Shown: one piece after another, positions 7,939-15,557 of the stretch
Position numbering within the stretch: the first letter of the stretch is position 1
Layout: each line of letters begins with the position of its first letter
IMG/VR virus record: IMGVR_UViG_3300036770_005874
Coordinates: 1-64,000 of that record
Reading direction: 5' to 3' (one strand)
DNA: 64,000 bases
Source of the DNA: a virus
Notes under the pieces: generated by a model
What the model was told of the DNA's origin: nothing
Databases searched by the model: none
Seen by the model: only the letters and a program-made list of their open reading frames with translations
Translations under genes and position numbers: made by a program

Positions 7939-8508
7939 CTACGTGGCGTTGCGCAAGGCCTGCAGGGCGAAGTAGATGCGGGCGCAGGCCTGGGCATCGG
8001 GCATTGCGCGGTGCGCCTCCTGCAGCTCTTCGCCAAAGAAGTGCTTGTAGGCCTCGGCCAGCGTGGGAACCTTCTTGAGGCCGACGGGGGCGCGCGACTT
8101 GTTGCAGGTGCAGAACTTCTCGCTGGCATCTCGGTATGCGTTGGCCTGCTCCTCGCTGCGGTAGCGCATCAGGGCGATGCGGACGATCCGGTCGTCGAAG
8201 TTGATGTTGTGAGCCGCGCGGATGTTGGCCCGGGCATGCAGCGACAGAAATCCCTCCAGCGCCTCGGCCTCGCTGATTCCTACATCCATGGCCATCTCAT
8301 GGGTGATGCCGTGAACCTTGGCGACCTCGTCGGTGATCACCCAGCCGTCAGGGCGGACGATGGCGCTGAAGGTTTCCTCGGCCTGGCCGTCGACTCCGTG
8401 CAGGATGGCTGCGATCTCAACGATGTGGGGCTGATGCGGGGCTTCGCTCGGCGCCGGAAAGTCAGGGAAGCCAGTGGATTCGGTGTCGAAGACGATTACC
8501 TTGCTCAT
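7939..8508 (-). CDS. DnaQ-like 3'-5' exonuclease
   Basis: A 189-residue DEDDh exonuclease resembling ExoX or RNase T type enzymes. The motifs are VIFDTEST-like at residues 5-11 (Asp8 and Glu10), AHNINFDDR near 99-107 and HRAMPDAQA near 166-174 with the catalytic His and Asp. It would degrade single strands from the 3' end in replication, repair or recombination. It is the last gene of the leftward early operon and its start overlaps the stop of the preceding gene as ATGA. Confidence 0.85.
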   Translation of the reverse strand: MSKVIVFDTESTGFPDFPAPSEAPHQPHIVEIAAILHGVDGQAEETFSAIVRPDGWVITDEVAKVHGITHEMAMDVGISEAEALEGFLSLHARANIRAAHNINFDDRIVRIALMRYRSEEQANAYRDASEKFCTCNKSRAPVGLKKVPTLAEAYKHFFGEELQEAHRAMPDAQACARIYFALQALRNAT

Positions 8509-8858
8509 GCTTTGCTCCGTTGCGGCAGGCTGATGCTGTGCCGCGCGATGAATTGTTCGAAGGCTACGGGGCCGAGGCCCAGCTTCTTGCGGATCTCCTC
8601 GTTCGGTAGCCGTGCATTGGCCAGGGCCCGCGCACGCTTTGCCAGGTCCTGGTCGCGCTGCTCAAGCTCCCGACGGCTGCAGCCGTAAATGCGGGTGGTG
8701 GCGATCGAACGCTGGCGCAGGTTGCCTTTCGGCTCCGGCGCGCGAGCGGTGATGGCGAGTTGCTCGATCTGGCCGCCCTTGGCCAGGTAGTCATCGCAGG
8801 CCTTGGCAAGCAGGCTGCGCAGCGGCTCCAAGCGTTCGCTGGTGTTTTGTCCGAGCAT
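8505..8858 (-). CDS. Early phage protein, possible DNA-binding
   Basis: A 117-residue protein. The C-terminal part (RLPNEEIRKKLGLGPVAFEQ) looks like a helix-turn-helix; the centre is strongly basic and helical. It is translationally coupled to the exonuclease gene. No family recognised, so function is open. Confidence 0.6.
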   Translation of the reverse strand: MLGQNTSERLEPLRSLLAKACDDYLAKGGQIEQLAITARAPEPKGNLRQRSIATTRIYGCSRRELEQRDQDLAKRARALANARLPNEEIRKKLGLGPVAFEQFIARHSISLPQRSKA

Positions 8859-8880
8859 GTGGTCCTCGGTATCTGGGGGG

Positions 8881-9198
8881 TTACTGTTCGGTGCGGTCGA
8901 GTTGGGCGGCCTGGAGCCTGCCCTGGCGGTAGAGTTCGCGCGCCACGTCTTCCGATAGCGCGAATTCGTGGCGCGCGATCACTAGCGCTGAGGTGGAGCC
9001 ATCCGGGCCCAGAGCGTGGGCATTCCAGATCAGCAGCTGAATGGCCTCGGCCTGCTCGGTGATCCCGTGCCAGGCCATCAGCTCCTCCAGCTTGTCGCGG
9101 GTTCCGCGTCGGCAGCGGTGGCGCAGCTCCTTCTCGTCCAGCTCGATGCGCTTGGCGACGGCTTTCTCGTCGCGCTCCTTCTGGCTTTTGGCGGCCAT
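8881..9198 (-). CDS. Early phage protein, unknown
   Basis: A 105-residue protein with a highly charged helical N-terminal half (KSQKERDEKAVAKRIELDEK) followed by a compact domain. It lies between the YqaJ-type exonuclease and the 117-residue gene in the leftward operon, with short gaps. No family recognised. Confidence 0.6.
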   Translation of the reverse strand: MAAKSQKERDEKAVAKRIELDEKELRHRCRRGTRDKLEELMAWHGITEQAEAIQLLIWNAHALGPDGSTSALVIARHEFALSEDVARELYRQGRLQAAQLDRTEQ

Positions 9199-9208
9199 GC
9201 AGGCGTCC

Positions 9209-10930
9209 CTACGCGACGGCCTGGCTGACCTGCACGCTCTGGATGTGAGCGATCAGGGCAGCGCAGATGCGCGGGAAGTCGTTGGCGCGGTAGAGCTTGG
9301 CTGCGCGCTCCTGCTCGACCGGGTCGAAGCCCAGCGAGGATAGGAAGTCTGCGGTCAGCGTGAAGCCGAGGCGGGTAGTGATGTCGCCCAGCTTGATGCG
9401 CTGGCCGTTGTCGGCTGCCAACTGGGTGATCGGCGTCACCGCGGCGGTGGCGACTGGTGCAGCTGCAGGGGCAGGGGTGGCCTCGATCGCCTCGGCCGTT
9501 GCGACCGGCTCCGGCGATTGGATCTGCTCGACCTGCTGGGGTGCCGGCGTCGGCTCCACTGCAGCTGCAGCCGCCTGCTGCTGAGCCAGGCGCTCCTGCT
9601 CGGCTTCAGCTTCACGCTCGGCCTGCTCGGCGGCCTGCCTGGTGCGTTCCTCCTCGGCCTGTTGGTGCTCGTTGATGCGGACCTTGATCAGCGCCACCAG
9701 GTCGTCGTTGGCCTTGAGCACAAGGTCCTGGGCATCGTGGAACAGGAACGCATGACCCCGGGCCAGCTCGTTCAGGCTGTTGAGGTTGGCGCGGATGCCG
9801 TCAGCGATGCGACTGGCCTCGATCTTGGCGCGGGCCAGCTCGCCGTCGGCGGCTTCCTTCAGGCTGGAAACCGCCTTCTTGCCCTTGATCACGCCGGCGA
9901 AGTCCGCGGCGATGCGCGGCAGGCGAATTTTGCCGCCCAGCGTGGCGTTGATCTGATCGACATGAGCCTGGAGCGCCTTGGCGGCGTCCATCACGATATC
10001 CTCGCGGATCGATTTCTTGCGGGTCTCTACCAGCTTGCTCAGTTCCAGGCGCTTGGCGCGGGCCTGCTCGGCAATCTGATCGATGGTGCGGAACAGCTCG
10101 TCGATGCTGGCCGTCTGGCTCAAGGCATGGCGCTTGGCTGCTTCCAGGCGATCCTCGACGTCCTCCTTCAACCACTTCACTGTCTTGTCGGCGTCGGCGA
10201 AGTCCTGGTCATCCTGCAGATCGGTCTTGATGGAGCCGATCACGCCGAAGGCGTGCTGCTTGAAGGCGTCCAGGTTGCTGGCGGTCACCATCCCGGTAAC
10301 TTCGATACGCAGCGCGGGCAGGGCATCGGGTGCAGAACCTACAACCTCGACCTTGGCCGACTGCGGCACGAACTCAGCCAGGTCCTGCTCGAACTGCTTC
10401 CAGCCGGCCACCAGCTGCTCGGCGCGGCCGGGCACCGGGCGGTACTCCATGTGCTCGAAGTTCTCGCGGGTGCCGTCGGAGCAGACGAAGATCACGCGCT
10501 CGGCGCCGCTGACCAGCAGCTGCTGCTCCAGCTGCCAGTAGTAGTGCGGTTCCAGCTCACCGGCGCGTACCTGGGCAGCGAGGTTCTGGCCCCACAGCTT
10601 GTGCTCGAACAGGGTCTCGCCGAGCATCGTCGCGCCGTCCATGCTGGCCAGCAGGTTGCCCTCGGTTCCAACGATGGGGAAGAGCTCCTCGCCGATCAAC
10701 TCCTCGACCAGCGGTCGGGCCATGGCCTCCGTCGCATGGCCTTGGTCGAAGAGGCGCTGCACGGCGCCGTCGACCTCCGGCACGATGCCGGTCTTCTTCT
10801 GGGTCAGAAGCTCGTTGCGGGTCTGGTACTTCGAGACGCCCATCATTGCGGGTGCCTCGGAGGCGGTGAAGTAGTTGGCGCGGAGGGAATGCCACTCGGG
10901 GCTGCCCTGCAGGACGTTATGCACTTGCAT
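9209..10930 (-). CDS. YqaJ-type recombination exonuclease with long C-terminal extension
   Basis: A 573-residue protein. The first ~210 residues are a YqaJ/lambda-Exo type nuclease: GSPEWHSLRANYFTASEAPA, then DGATML, FEHKLW and YYWQLEQQLL with the acidic and Lys residues of the active site. A long helical region follows (about 240-430), then an Ala/Pro/Gln-rich linker and a small C-terminal domain. Typical family members have about 200-330 residues, so the extension is unusual. With RecT it forms a two-component recombinase; its start overlaps the recT end by 14 bases. Confidence 0.85.
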   Translation of the reverse strand: MQVHNVLQGSPEWHSLRANYFTASEAPAMMGVSKYQTRNELLTQKKTGIVPEVDGAVQRLFDQGHATEAMARPLVEELIGEELFPIVGTEGNLLASMDGATMLGETLFEHKLWGQNLAAQVRAGELEPHYYWQLEQQLLVSGAERVIFVCSDGTRENFEHMEYRPVPGRAEQLVAGWKQFEQDLAEFVPQSAKVEVVGSAPDALPALRIEVTGMVTASNLDAFKQHAFGVIGSIKTDLQDDQDFADADKTVKWLKEDVEDRLEAAKRHALSQTASIDELFRTIDQIAEQARAKRLELSKLVETRKKSIREDIVMDAAKALQAHVDQINATLGGKIRLPRIAADFAGVIKGKKAVSSLKEAADGELARAKIEASRIADGIRANLNSLNELARGHAFLFHDAQDLVLKANDDLVALIKVRINEHQQAEEERTRQAAEQAEREAEAEQERLAQQQAAAAAVEPTPAPQQVEQIQSPEPVATAEAIEATPAPAAAPVATAAVTPITQLAADNGQRIKLGDITTRLGFTLTADFLSSLGFDPVEQERAAKLYRANDFPRICAALIAHIQSVQVSQAVA

Positions 10931-11825
10931 CGGTGGCCTCTCCTTCGATAGGCGCGAGCGCGCGGATCTTGTCCTTCTGCTCGTCGCTGAGGGTGTACTT
11001 GCTGCTGATCGTGTTGATCAGGTGGTCGGGGCTGGTCTTCTTCGCCGCGATTCGCTCGCGCCACTGCTCGCTGCTGGCGTCCAGCTGGGCGTCTGGGTAG
11101 GGCGGTAGCTCCTGTGGAGCTGCGGCGGCCGGCGGCGGGGTGATGTCGCGCATCACTGGCGCTTCATCCAGCTCGTCGGGGGTGTAGACGCCGAGGATCA
11201 CATCGGGGCAGTACAGGCGGGACCAGCGTTTGGTCGCCAAGTACGCCAGCTGCTGTTTCGGGTCGTCTGCCCAGAGCGTGGAATTGCGGGTACGCGCCTG
11301 GATCAGCAGCAGCTCGAGCACGCGGGGCTCGGTTTCGCCCTTGAGGGTGGCCCATACCCGAACACCAAGGCCTTGCTCGTCCTGCATGGTCCAGTTGGGA
11401 ACTCGGTACTTCTTCTTCTCACCAGTATCCTCGTCGACCTTGGACTTGCTCTCGCCCTCGCGGAATTTACCGATGACCTTGCTCCAGTCGCCGAACCACT
11501 CGAAGTGCAGGCGGTCCTTGGTCGGCGCCAGCGCGGTGATCACCGCATTGACCAGCTGCGCCTCGTAACCCAGCGTGCCGTTGACGACGTGCGTTTTCTG
11601 GGCAACGGCGAACGGGTTCATCTTCCATTGCATCGACTGCATGATCACCGCCATGCAGTCCGCTGGGTTCTTCTGAAGGTGCTTCGGTACCGTGGCGATG
11701 CCCCCGGACATTACCTTGGCTACCTCCATGATTTGCTGGAAGGCCTGGCCATCCAGCACTAGGGCGCTGGTCATGGTGTTCGGCGTGGCAACCGATGCCA
11801 GCGTGCTCTCGACAGGTGCATTCAT
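10917..11825 (-). CDS. recT: RecT/Bet-type single-strand annealing protein
   Basis: A 302-residue protein of the RecT family: IATVPKHLQKNPADCMAVIM, MNPFAVAQKTHVVNGTLGYE and QLAYLATKRWSRLYCPDVIL are characteristic segments. It anneals complementary single strands produced by the partner exonuclease encoded immediately downstream. Residues 225-245 are Pro/Ala-rich and the C-terminus is a small helical domain. It is coupled to the preceding 69-residue gene by an ATGA overlap. Confidence 0.9.
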   Translation of the reverse strand: MNAPVESTLASVATPNTMTSALVLDGQAFQQIMEVAKVMSGGIATVPKHLQKNPADCMAVIMQSMQWKMNPFAVAQKTHVVNGTLGYEAQLVNAVITALAPTKDRLHFEWFGDWSKVIGKFREGESKSKVDEDTGEKKKYRVPNWTMQDEQGLGVRVWATLKGETEPRVLELLLIQARTRNSTLWADDPKQQLAYLATKRWSRLYCPDVILGVYTPDELDEAPVMRDITPPPAAAAPQELPPYPDAQLDASSEQWRERIAAKKTSPDHLINTISSKYTLSDEQKDKIRALAPIEGEATDASA

Positions 11826-12031
11826 TCCAGCTCTCCCTTGCGGAATGCCTGGTAGTCATCCTCGGTGGCAGTGCTCACGTTGCGGACGTCGGCGGGGTTC
11901 TTGTGCTGCTCGTGGAGCTTGCGCTGGGCGGCCATGAACAGGCTGCGATCCCAGACGCGGTGGTAGTTGACGACAGGCGAGTGCCGGCCGCTCGGATCGT
12001 CCAGGCGGACATAGAGATCGGTGGATTGCAT
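11822..12031 (-). CDS. Small early protein (69 aa)
   Basis: Read from the ATG at 12031. The sequence (start MQSTDLYVRLDD; WDRSLFMAAQRKLHEQH later) is helical and charged; no family is recognised. Its stop overlaps the recT start. A longer reading upstream would pass through the 39-residue membrane protein gene, so the shorter start is preferred. Confidence 0.55.
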   Translation of the reverse strand: MQSTDLYVRLDDPSGRHSPVVNYHRVWDRSLFMAAQRKLHEQHKNPADVRNVSTATEDDYQAFRKGELE

Positions 12032-12039
12032 GGGGGCTC

Positions 12040-12159
12040 TCAGGAAGTAATGGTGTCGGCAATGGCCGGCAAGATGACGATGAGGGTGAAGAGGAGCAGG
12101 GCAGCGGCACACTCTTTCCAGAGAGCTACCCGGCGGGCGCGCTGTTCAGGAGTGGCCAC
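12040..12159 (-). CDS. Tiny membrane protein (39 aa)
   Basis: A short gene with GTG start at 12159. The product has a basic N-terminus (ATPEQRARRVALWKE) and one hydrophobic segment at about 18-32. It overlaps the preceding 44-residue gene in a tightly packed cluster. Single-span phage proteins of this size can affect membrane enzymes, but no role is known here. Confidence 0.45.
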   Translation of the reverse strand: MATPEQRARRVALWKECAAALLLFTLIVILPAIADTITS

Positions 12160-12280
12160 GGGGCACCTCCCGCAACCGCCGCCCCTTGGTCAGCGCCTGC
12201 TGGTGCAAGTCCCTGGTCGTGTGGATGCCCATGGCGGCGAGTACGCGAATTGCTGCACGGAGACTGCTGACGTTGCTCAT
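12146..12280 (-). CDS. Small early protein (44 aa)
   Basis: Read from the ATG at 12280, which overlaps the TGA of the previous gene as ATGA, a sign of coupling. The product is basic and helical (MSNVSSLRAAIRVLAAMGIH start). No family recognised. Confidence 0.5.
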   Translation of the reverse strand: MSNVSSLRAAIRVLAAMGIHTTRDLHQQALTKGRRLREVPRGHS

Positions 12281-12516
12281 GAAGGGCTCCCGATCAGTCG
12301 TTCATTGCGGAGGTAGCGCAGGCGCTGCCGGCGTGTGGTGGTGGCAATCTCGATGCGGCGCATCCAGTAGCCGAACTCCACGTCGTCGAGCAGTTCAGTG
12401 GCCAGGGCCATTTCCAGCATGCCGGCGGCCTTGCTGCTGTCAGGTGCTACCGACTGGCTGATGTTCTTCAGCTGCGTCTCGATCAGCGCGATTGCCTTTT
12501 CCTTGGCTCTATCCAT
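12277..12516 (-). CDS. Small early protein (79 aa)
   Basis: A 79-residue helical protein (MDRAKEKAIALIETQLKNIS start; C-terminus RRQRLRYLRNERLIGSPS). It overlaps neighbours on both sides by 4-8 bases. Function unknown. Confidence 0.6.
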   Translation of the reverse strand: MDRAKEKAIALIETQLKNISQSVAPDSSKAAGMLEMALATELLDDVEFGYWMRRIEIATTTRRQRLRYLRNERLIGSPS

Positions 12517-12868
12517 GAGGTTCCTTCTCCATCTGGCTGTTGATCAGCCGTTCGGCGGCGGCCCGTATAGGCTCGCGGAAGCGTTCGGCCAGTCTGCTCG
12601 CCAGCTCCTGCTCACCTCGCAGGACTGCCAGCACCAACTGCAGCAGGGGGGATTCGTGATCGTCGGCCTCAGCGATCGCGTCTGTACCGACCTCGTTGAA
12701 GCCGGGGTCGTGGAATGGGGCGCCGGTGCCGAAGAAGGGCACCCGGTCGGCGTCCTCGGCTTTCATCAGCAGGGCCACCTGGCCGGCCAGGTAGTCAGCT
12801 GCGCCGTCGTCTTCTGGTGGTGATGCGAAGTCGTGGCGGCGCTGGGCCGCCTTCAGTGCTGCGTTCAC
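12509..12868 (-). CDS. Early protein (119 aa), GTG start
   Basis: The open frame runs on into the tRNA gene, so a downstream start is needed; GTG at 12868 has a GAGG site eight bases upstream. The product is acidic in the centre and helical at the C-terminus (LASRLAERFREPIRAAAERL). No family recognised. It follows tRNA-Thr in the leftward operon. Confidence 0.55.
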   Translation of the reverse strand: MNAALKAAQRRHDFASPPEDDGAADYLAGQVALLMKAEDADRVPFFGTGAPFHDPGFNEVGTDAIAEADDHESPLLQLVLAVLRGEQELASRLAERFREPIRAAAERLINSQMEKEPHG

Positions 12869-12970
12869 GGGTGATACCTCGCTGTCGCGTGCATAGGTCG
12901 CCGCCCTGGCCGAGTGCAGACCTTCCGCAAGGTCACCCGGTAAGGCGGCGGCGTATGGAGGCGGGGGATA

Positions 12971-13046
12971 TGGAGCCGGCAGCAGGGTTCGAACCCGCGA
13001 CATCCTGATTACAGGTCAGGCGCTCTACCAACTGAGTTATGCCGGC
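12971..13046 (-). tRNA. Phage tRNA-Thr (UGU) with C33
   Basis: A complete 76-base cloverleaf on the reverse strand: acceptor stem GCCGGCA/TGCCGGC, anticodon stem CCTGA/TCAGG, loop CCTGTAA giving anticodon TGT, T-arm GCGGG TTCGAAC CCTGC, discriminator T and encoded CCA. Two departures from the norm are C instead of U at position 33 and an A-C mismatch at the D-stem base (10-25). It would read ACA, a rare codon in GC-rich Pseudomonas. It lies in the early left operon between csrA and the 119-residue gene. Confidence 0.85.
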
Positions 13047-13105
13047 AAAAAGGCCCCGGTGTGAGCGGGGCAAGTGCTGATGAAAGAGTTGATGCGGGGA
13101 ACGCA

Positions 13106-13169
13106 TCGGAGAGCGGCCTGGCCAGCGGCTGGACACCCATGCCGCACCGCCAGCCTGGCCGCTCTCCGA
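13106..13169 (-). repeat. Long inverted repeat between csrA and tRNA-Thr
   Basis: TCGGAGAGCGGCC at 13106-13118 and its exact complement at 13157-13169; an inner six-base stem (13127-13132 with 13150-13155) extends the hairpin. In leftward RNA it would form a strong stem-loop just upstream of the tRNA. It has no T run, so processing or stability is more likely than termination. Confidence 0.6.
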
Positions 13170-13273
13170 TACGCCCTGGTGGGTGATCGGGGCCGAATGC
13201 CGGGGTGGCCAACCCCTTGCAGGCCGGGCTGCTCCAGCTGCCCGGGCGGCGACCCCGAACCGACTCGGCGGGG

Positions 13274-13465
13274 TCAGTTGGCGGCAGGCTGCTGCCCGCC
13301 GCTTTCCTTCTGGATGCGCTGGTAGATCTCTTCACGGTGCACGGCCACGTCCTTCGGCGCATTGACGCCGACCTTGACCTGGTTGCCGTTGACTCCGGCG
13401 ATCGTCACGGTGATGTCGTTACCGATGTAGAGGGTTTCGCCAATGCGGCGGGTGAGTATCAGCAT
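13274..13465 (-). CDS. csrA: CsrA/RsmA-family RNA-binding regulator
   Basis: A 63-residue protein with the canonical CsrA sequence: [20 protein letters not shown], then [20 protein letters not shown] and IYQRIQKE. Leu4 and Arg44-type RNA-contact residues appear present. CsrA dimers bind GGA motifs in mRNA leaders to control translation and stability. The ribosome site reads AAGGAGAAGGACC and itself contains two GGA motifs, so self-regulation is plausible. As the first coding gene of the leftward early operon, it is placed to alter host or phage translation early. Confidence 0.93.
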   Translation of the reverse strand: MLILTRRIGETLYIGNDITVTIAGVNGNQVKVGVNAPKDVAVHREEIYQRIQKESGGQQPAAN

Positions 13466-13734
13466 GGTCCTTCTCCTTGGGTGGTTGGCATCCCAGAGCA
13501 CCCGGTTGCCCAGGTGCTCCAGTGATGCTTCCCATCGCGATCCGCTACTGGCGTCGATCGCGAAGGTGACTCTGATGTCGCAGTCATCGCCCCGAAGCGC
13601 CGGTTCCCCAAACGCTGCAGCGCAATGCCTGCGTGTGCACACCGGCTTACCGAGGTCGATACAGCGACGATCAGGGAGGCTCCTGCCTATAACCGTGCTA
13701 ACGACCTTTCCCGGCCGGCGTGCGTGAGATGTGT

Positions 13735-13768
13735 TGTTAAAGAGCGAGCCCGCTTTCGCAGGCTTGCT
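13735..13768 (-). promoter_or_regulatory. boxA with upstream hairpin (nut/rrn-like antitermination leader)
   Basis: In leftward RNA a stem-loop (13768-13743, 11 bp with one mismatch and one G-U, GAAA tetraloop) is followed by GCTCTTTAACA (13745-13735), identical to the core of the bacterial rRNA boxA. It lies about 35-70 bases after the predicted PL start. The hairpin-then-boxA order matches rRNA leaders, which bind NusB/NusE, more closely than lambda nut sites. A 12-codon frame (13775-13737) ends within boxA but lacks a ribosome site. Confidence 0.65.
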
Positions 13769-13791
13769 TGGTCATTCGGCGAGGTTCGCGA

Positions 13792-13851
13792 ATAACTCAA
13801 GTTATGGGCAATAATAACCAGGGTTCTGGCTTTGTCAATAACTAAAGTTAT
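13792..13851 (-). promoter_or_regulatory. PL promoter with three operators (OL)
   Basis: Three 14-base sites of consensus ATAACNNNNGTTAT: 13792-13805 (ATAACTCAAGTTAT), 13814-13827 (ATAACCAGGGTTCT) and 13838-13851 (ATAACTAAAGTTAT), spaced 22 and 24 bases. A leftward promoter overlaps them: TTGACA at 13838-13833, TATTAT at 13816-13811, spacer 16. Bound repressor would cover both boxes. This should drive csrA, tRNA-Thr and the recombination genes. Confidence 0.75.
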
Positions 13852-13893
13852 GTGGAGGTCGGGAGGGTTGAGGAGGTTGTTATTGTTCGGATA

Positions 13894-13909
13894 CTGTATG
13901 GATGTACAG
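13894..13909 (+). promoter_or_regulatory. LexA box upstream of the DUF1654 gene
   Basis: CTGTATGGATGTACAG is a perfect CTGT-N8-ACAG SOS box, 14 bases before the gene's ATG. It should make the gene DNA-damage inducible independently of the phage repressor. Confidence 0.85.
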
Positions 13910-13923
13910 TACAAGGAGGGCGT

Positions 13924-14238
13924 ATGGCCAAGCAGAAAGCGCAACAGCAACCCCGTGAACTGACCGCCCTGGAGAAGCTGGGGCTACGGGTGAGCGCGAT
14001 GATCAACTCGCCGAAGGCGCAGCTGGACAGGCAGGTGACGATTCACCGGATGGACACTGACCCGGACGAGGCCTGGCAGGCGGTGCTGGAGTTGCTGCTG
14101 GAGGAGGATGCGCTGGAGGTGACGTTGAACGACGACGGTTCGGTGACGCTGAGGTGGGCGCTGGCCGGGGAGGGTGACCAGGTGGTGGAGGAGGGGGAGC
14201 TGGTGGCGGTGGAGGGGGAGAATTCGATTGTGGAATGA
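13924..14238 (+). CDS. DUF1654 protein under LexA control
   Basis: A 104-residue protein with the DUF1654 pattern: LEKLGLRVSAMINSPKAQLD, VTIHRMDTDPDEAWQAVLEL and DGSVTLRW. This Pseudomonas/phage family has no settled biochemical role. Start at the ATG at 13924 after AAGGAGG. A LexA box precedes it and a terminator follows, so it is a one-gene SOS unit beside PL. A role in induction, for example counteracting the repressor, is attractive but only inferred. Confidence 0.8.
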   Translation: MAKQKAQQQPRELTALEKLGLRVSAMINSPKAQLDRQVTIHRMDTDPDEAWQAVLELLLEEDALEVTLNDDGSVTLRWALAGEGDQVVEEGELVAVEGENSIVE

Positions 14239-14241
14239 CAA

Positions 14242-14265
14242 GGGCCCGCTATGCGGGCCCCTTTA
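14242..14265 (+). terminator. Terminator after the DUF1654 gene
   Basis: GGGCCCGC, loop TAT, GCGGGCCC followed by CTTTAAGATTT, directly after the stop at 14238. It also faces the end of the convergent 236-residue gene. Confidence 0.75.
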
Positions 14266-14269
14266 AGAT

Positions 14270-14980
14270 TTACTCGCTCGGAGGGAGGCCGCATTCGCCT
14301 CGCCACTCATTGATCATGTCGTACCGGACCATGGCCTCTTCGCCCATTTCAGTTCGGAATGCTGCGAGCTTTTCCTCGTAGCAGGTTTCGCCCGATTCGA
14401 CCTGAACGACTTGATCTGAAACAAGCGGTTCATCCGCAGGTTCGGTGCTGGGGATCACTGGTGCAGGCTCAGCTACTGGCAGGGGCTTGGGCTTGCCTGG
14501 TCTATCCTCCGCAATCTCAAGCAGCTCTTCCTGGGCTTCCTCTCCTGCCTCTATAAGGTCGTCGATCTCCATCCCGTCGAGGCGATCTCTCAGCTCGGCC
14601 TTAATTCTGCTGATCTGCCACATGCTCGAGAACATGCTGTCCGGCACCTTGCCGTTTGGCGTGAACATCGCTCGGATTTGATCCCCGTCCACGCTCTCAT
14701 CTGCCTCGACGTGCGCAAGCATTGCAATGGATCCTAGAGCGAGGTTGATCTGCAGAATCTGGGTGGGGTAGGTGCGCGACATTTCATCAATGCTAACCGC
14801 CATAGCCTGCTCGCTTGAGCCATCCAGCTCGGGGTCGCTTTTGAAGATTGTGATAGGCCAGGTGATCCCAACTCCTAGGTTGTAGAAGAAGCTCCTGTGC
14901 TGGTAAGGACCAAAGAAGTAGCCCCACGCTCCGAAAATCAGGGATATGACCAAGTACCCGCCAATCAGTTTGGCCTTCAT
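14270..14980 (-). CDS. Membrane-anchored protein near cI
   Basis: A 236-residue protein with one N-terminal hydrophobic segment (about 5-26), an Asp/Glu-rich helical middle (ELRDRLDGMEIDDLIEAGEE) and a Pro-rich stretch (about 160-190) before a small C-terminal domain with two cysteines. Probably anchored in the inner membrane with the rest in the periplasm. It lies on the repressor side of the immunity region, where lysogeny genes such as exclusion functions are commonly found. No family recognised. Confidence 0.6.
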   Translation of the reverse strand: MKAKLIGGYLVISLIFGAWGYFFGPYQHRSFFYNLGVGITWPITIFKSDPELDGSSEQAMAVSIDEMSRTYPTQILQINLALGSIAMLAHVEADESVDGDQIRAMFTPNGKVPDSMFSSMWQISRIKAELRDRLDGMEIDDLIEAGEEAQEELLEIAEDRPGKPKPLPVAEPAPVIPSTEPADEPLVSDQVVQVESGETCYEEKLAAFRTEMGEEAMVRYDMINEWRGECGLPPSE

Positions 14981-15167
14981 GTAACTGCTCCATGCTTCTG
15001 ATTATTTATGCTGTCCTGTAGGTCAGCTCTGCCAGTGTAATGGCTTTTTGCCTCCCGGTCCTGAGGGCGTGGTTTGACCTACCTTGGGAAGGGAATAGTT
15101 CTGGATCTCGCCTTTCGGGAGTCATTGCGGCAGGATCGCAGGACACCATGGATGACAGGAGAAGCAC

Positions 15168-15521
15168 ATGGAAATCAACCTGACTGCGATCGTGCGCAAC
15201 CTTCGCTATTACGGACCGCCAGCTGCTCTGGCTGTTGGCGGCCTCATCGTCGGCTTTCTTGCTGCACCTGGTGAAGCGACAACAGGGTTTGCATCAATCC
15301 TTCTGCCCATCCAGAAAGCGGTCCATTTCGCCTCCCTTGCTGCGACCTTGGCCGGCTTGATCTGGTTCGCGCATTGCGTCTGGATCGAGTGGCGGCTGGA
15401 GCGGGGCGAGTATGAGGGCGGATGCATCCAGTGCGGAGGCCCGATGCGTCACCTGGATGGGCGTTATGGGACTTACAGCAAGTGCAAGATGTGCGGGGCG
15501 AAGCGGGAAGGGTGGCACTGA
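15168..15521 (+). CDS. Two-span membrane protein with zinc ribbon
   Basis: A 117-residue protein with two hydrophobic segments (about 18-34 and 50-70) and a C-terminal CIQCGG ... CKMCGAKRE pair of CxxC motifs that should bind zinc on the cytosolic side. It is single-gene, flanked by a terminator downstream and convergent with the protease-like gene. Function unknown; location suggests expression in the lysogen. Confidence 0.6.
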   Translation: MEINLTAIVRNLRYYGPPAALAVGGLIVGFLAAPGEATTGFASILLPIQKAVHFASLAATLAGLIWFAHCVWIEWRLERGEYEGGCIQCGGPMRHLDGRYGTYSKCKMCGAKREGWH

Positions 15522-15531
15522 GATTCAAATC

Positions 15532-15557
15532 AAAAGCCCCGCTACTGCGGGGCTTTT
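15532..15557. terminator. Bidirectional terminator
   Basis: AAAAGCCCCGC, loop TACT, GCGGGGCTTTT: a perfect 11-base stem flanked by A and T runs, serving the rightward membrane gene and the leftward protease-like gene. Confidence 0.85.

Noticed and set aside
9518-10951. 477-residue frame antisense to the YqaJ-type exonuclease
   Set aside because: Mirror of a gene with recognisable nuclease motifs; no ribosome site.
13009-13362. 117-residue reverse frame through tRNA-Thr and csrA
   Set aside because: Overlaps a tRNA, a strong hairpin and CsrA in another frame; composition is not protein-like.
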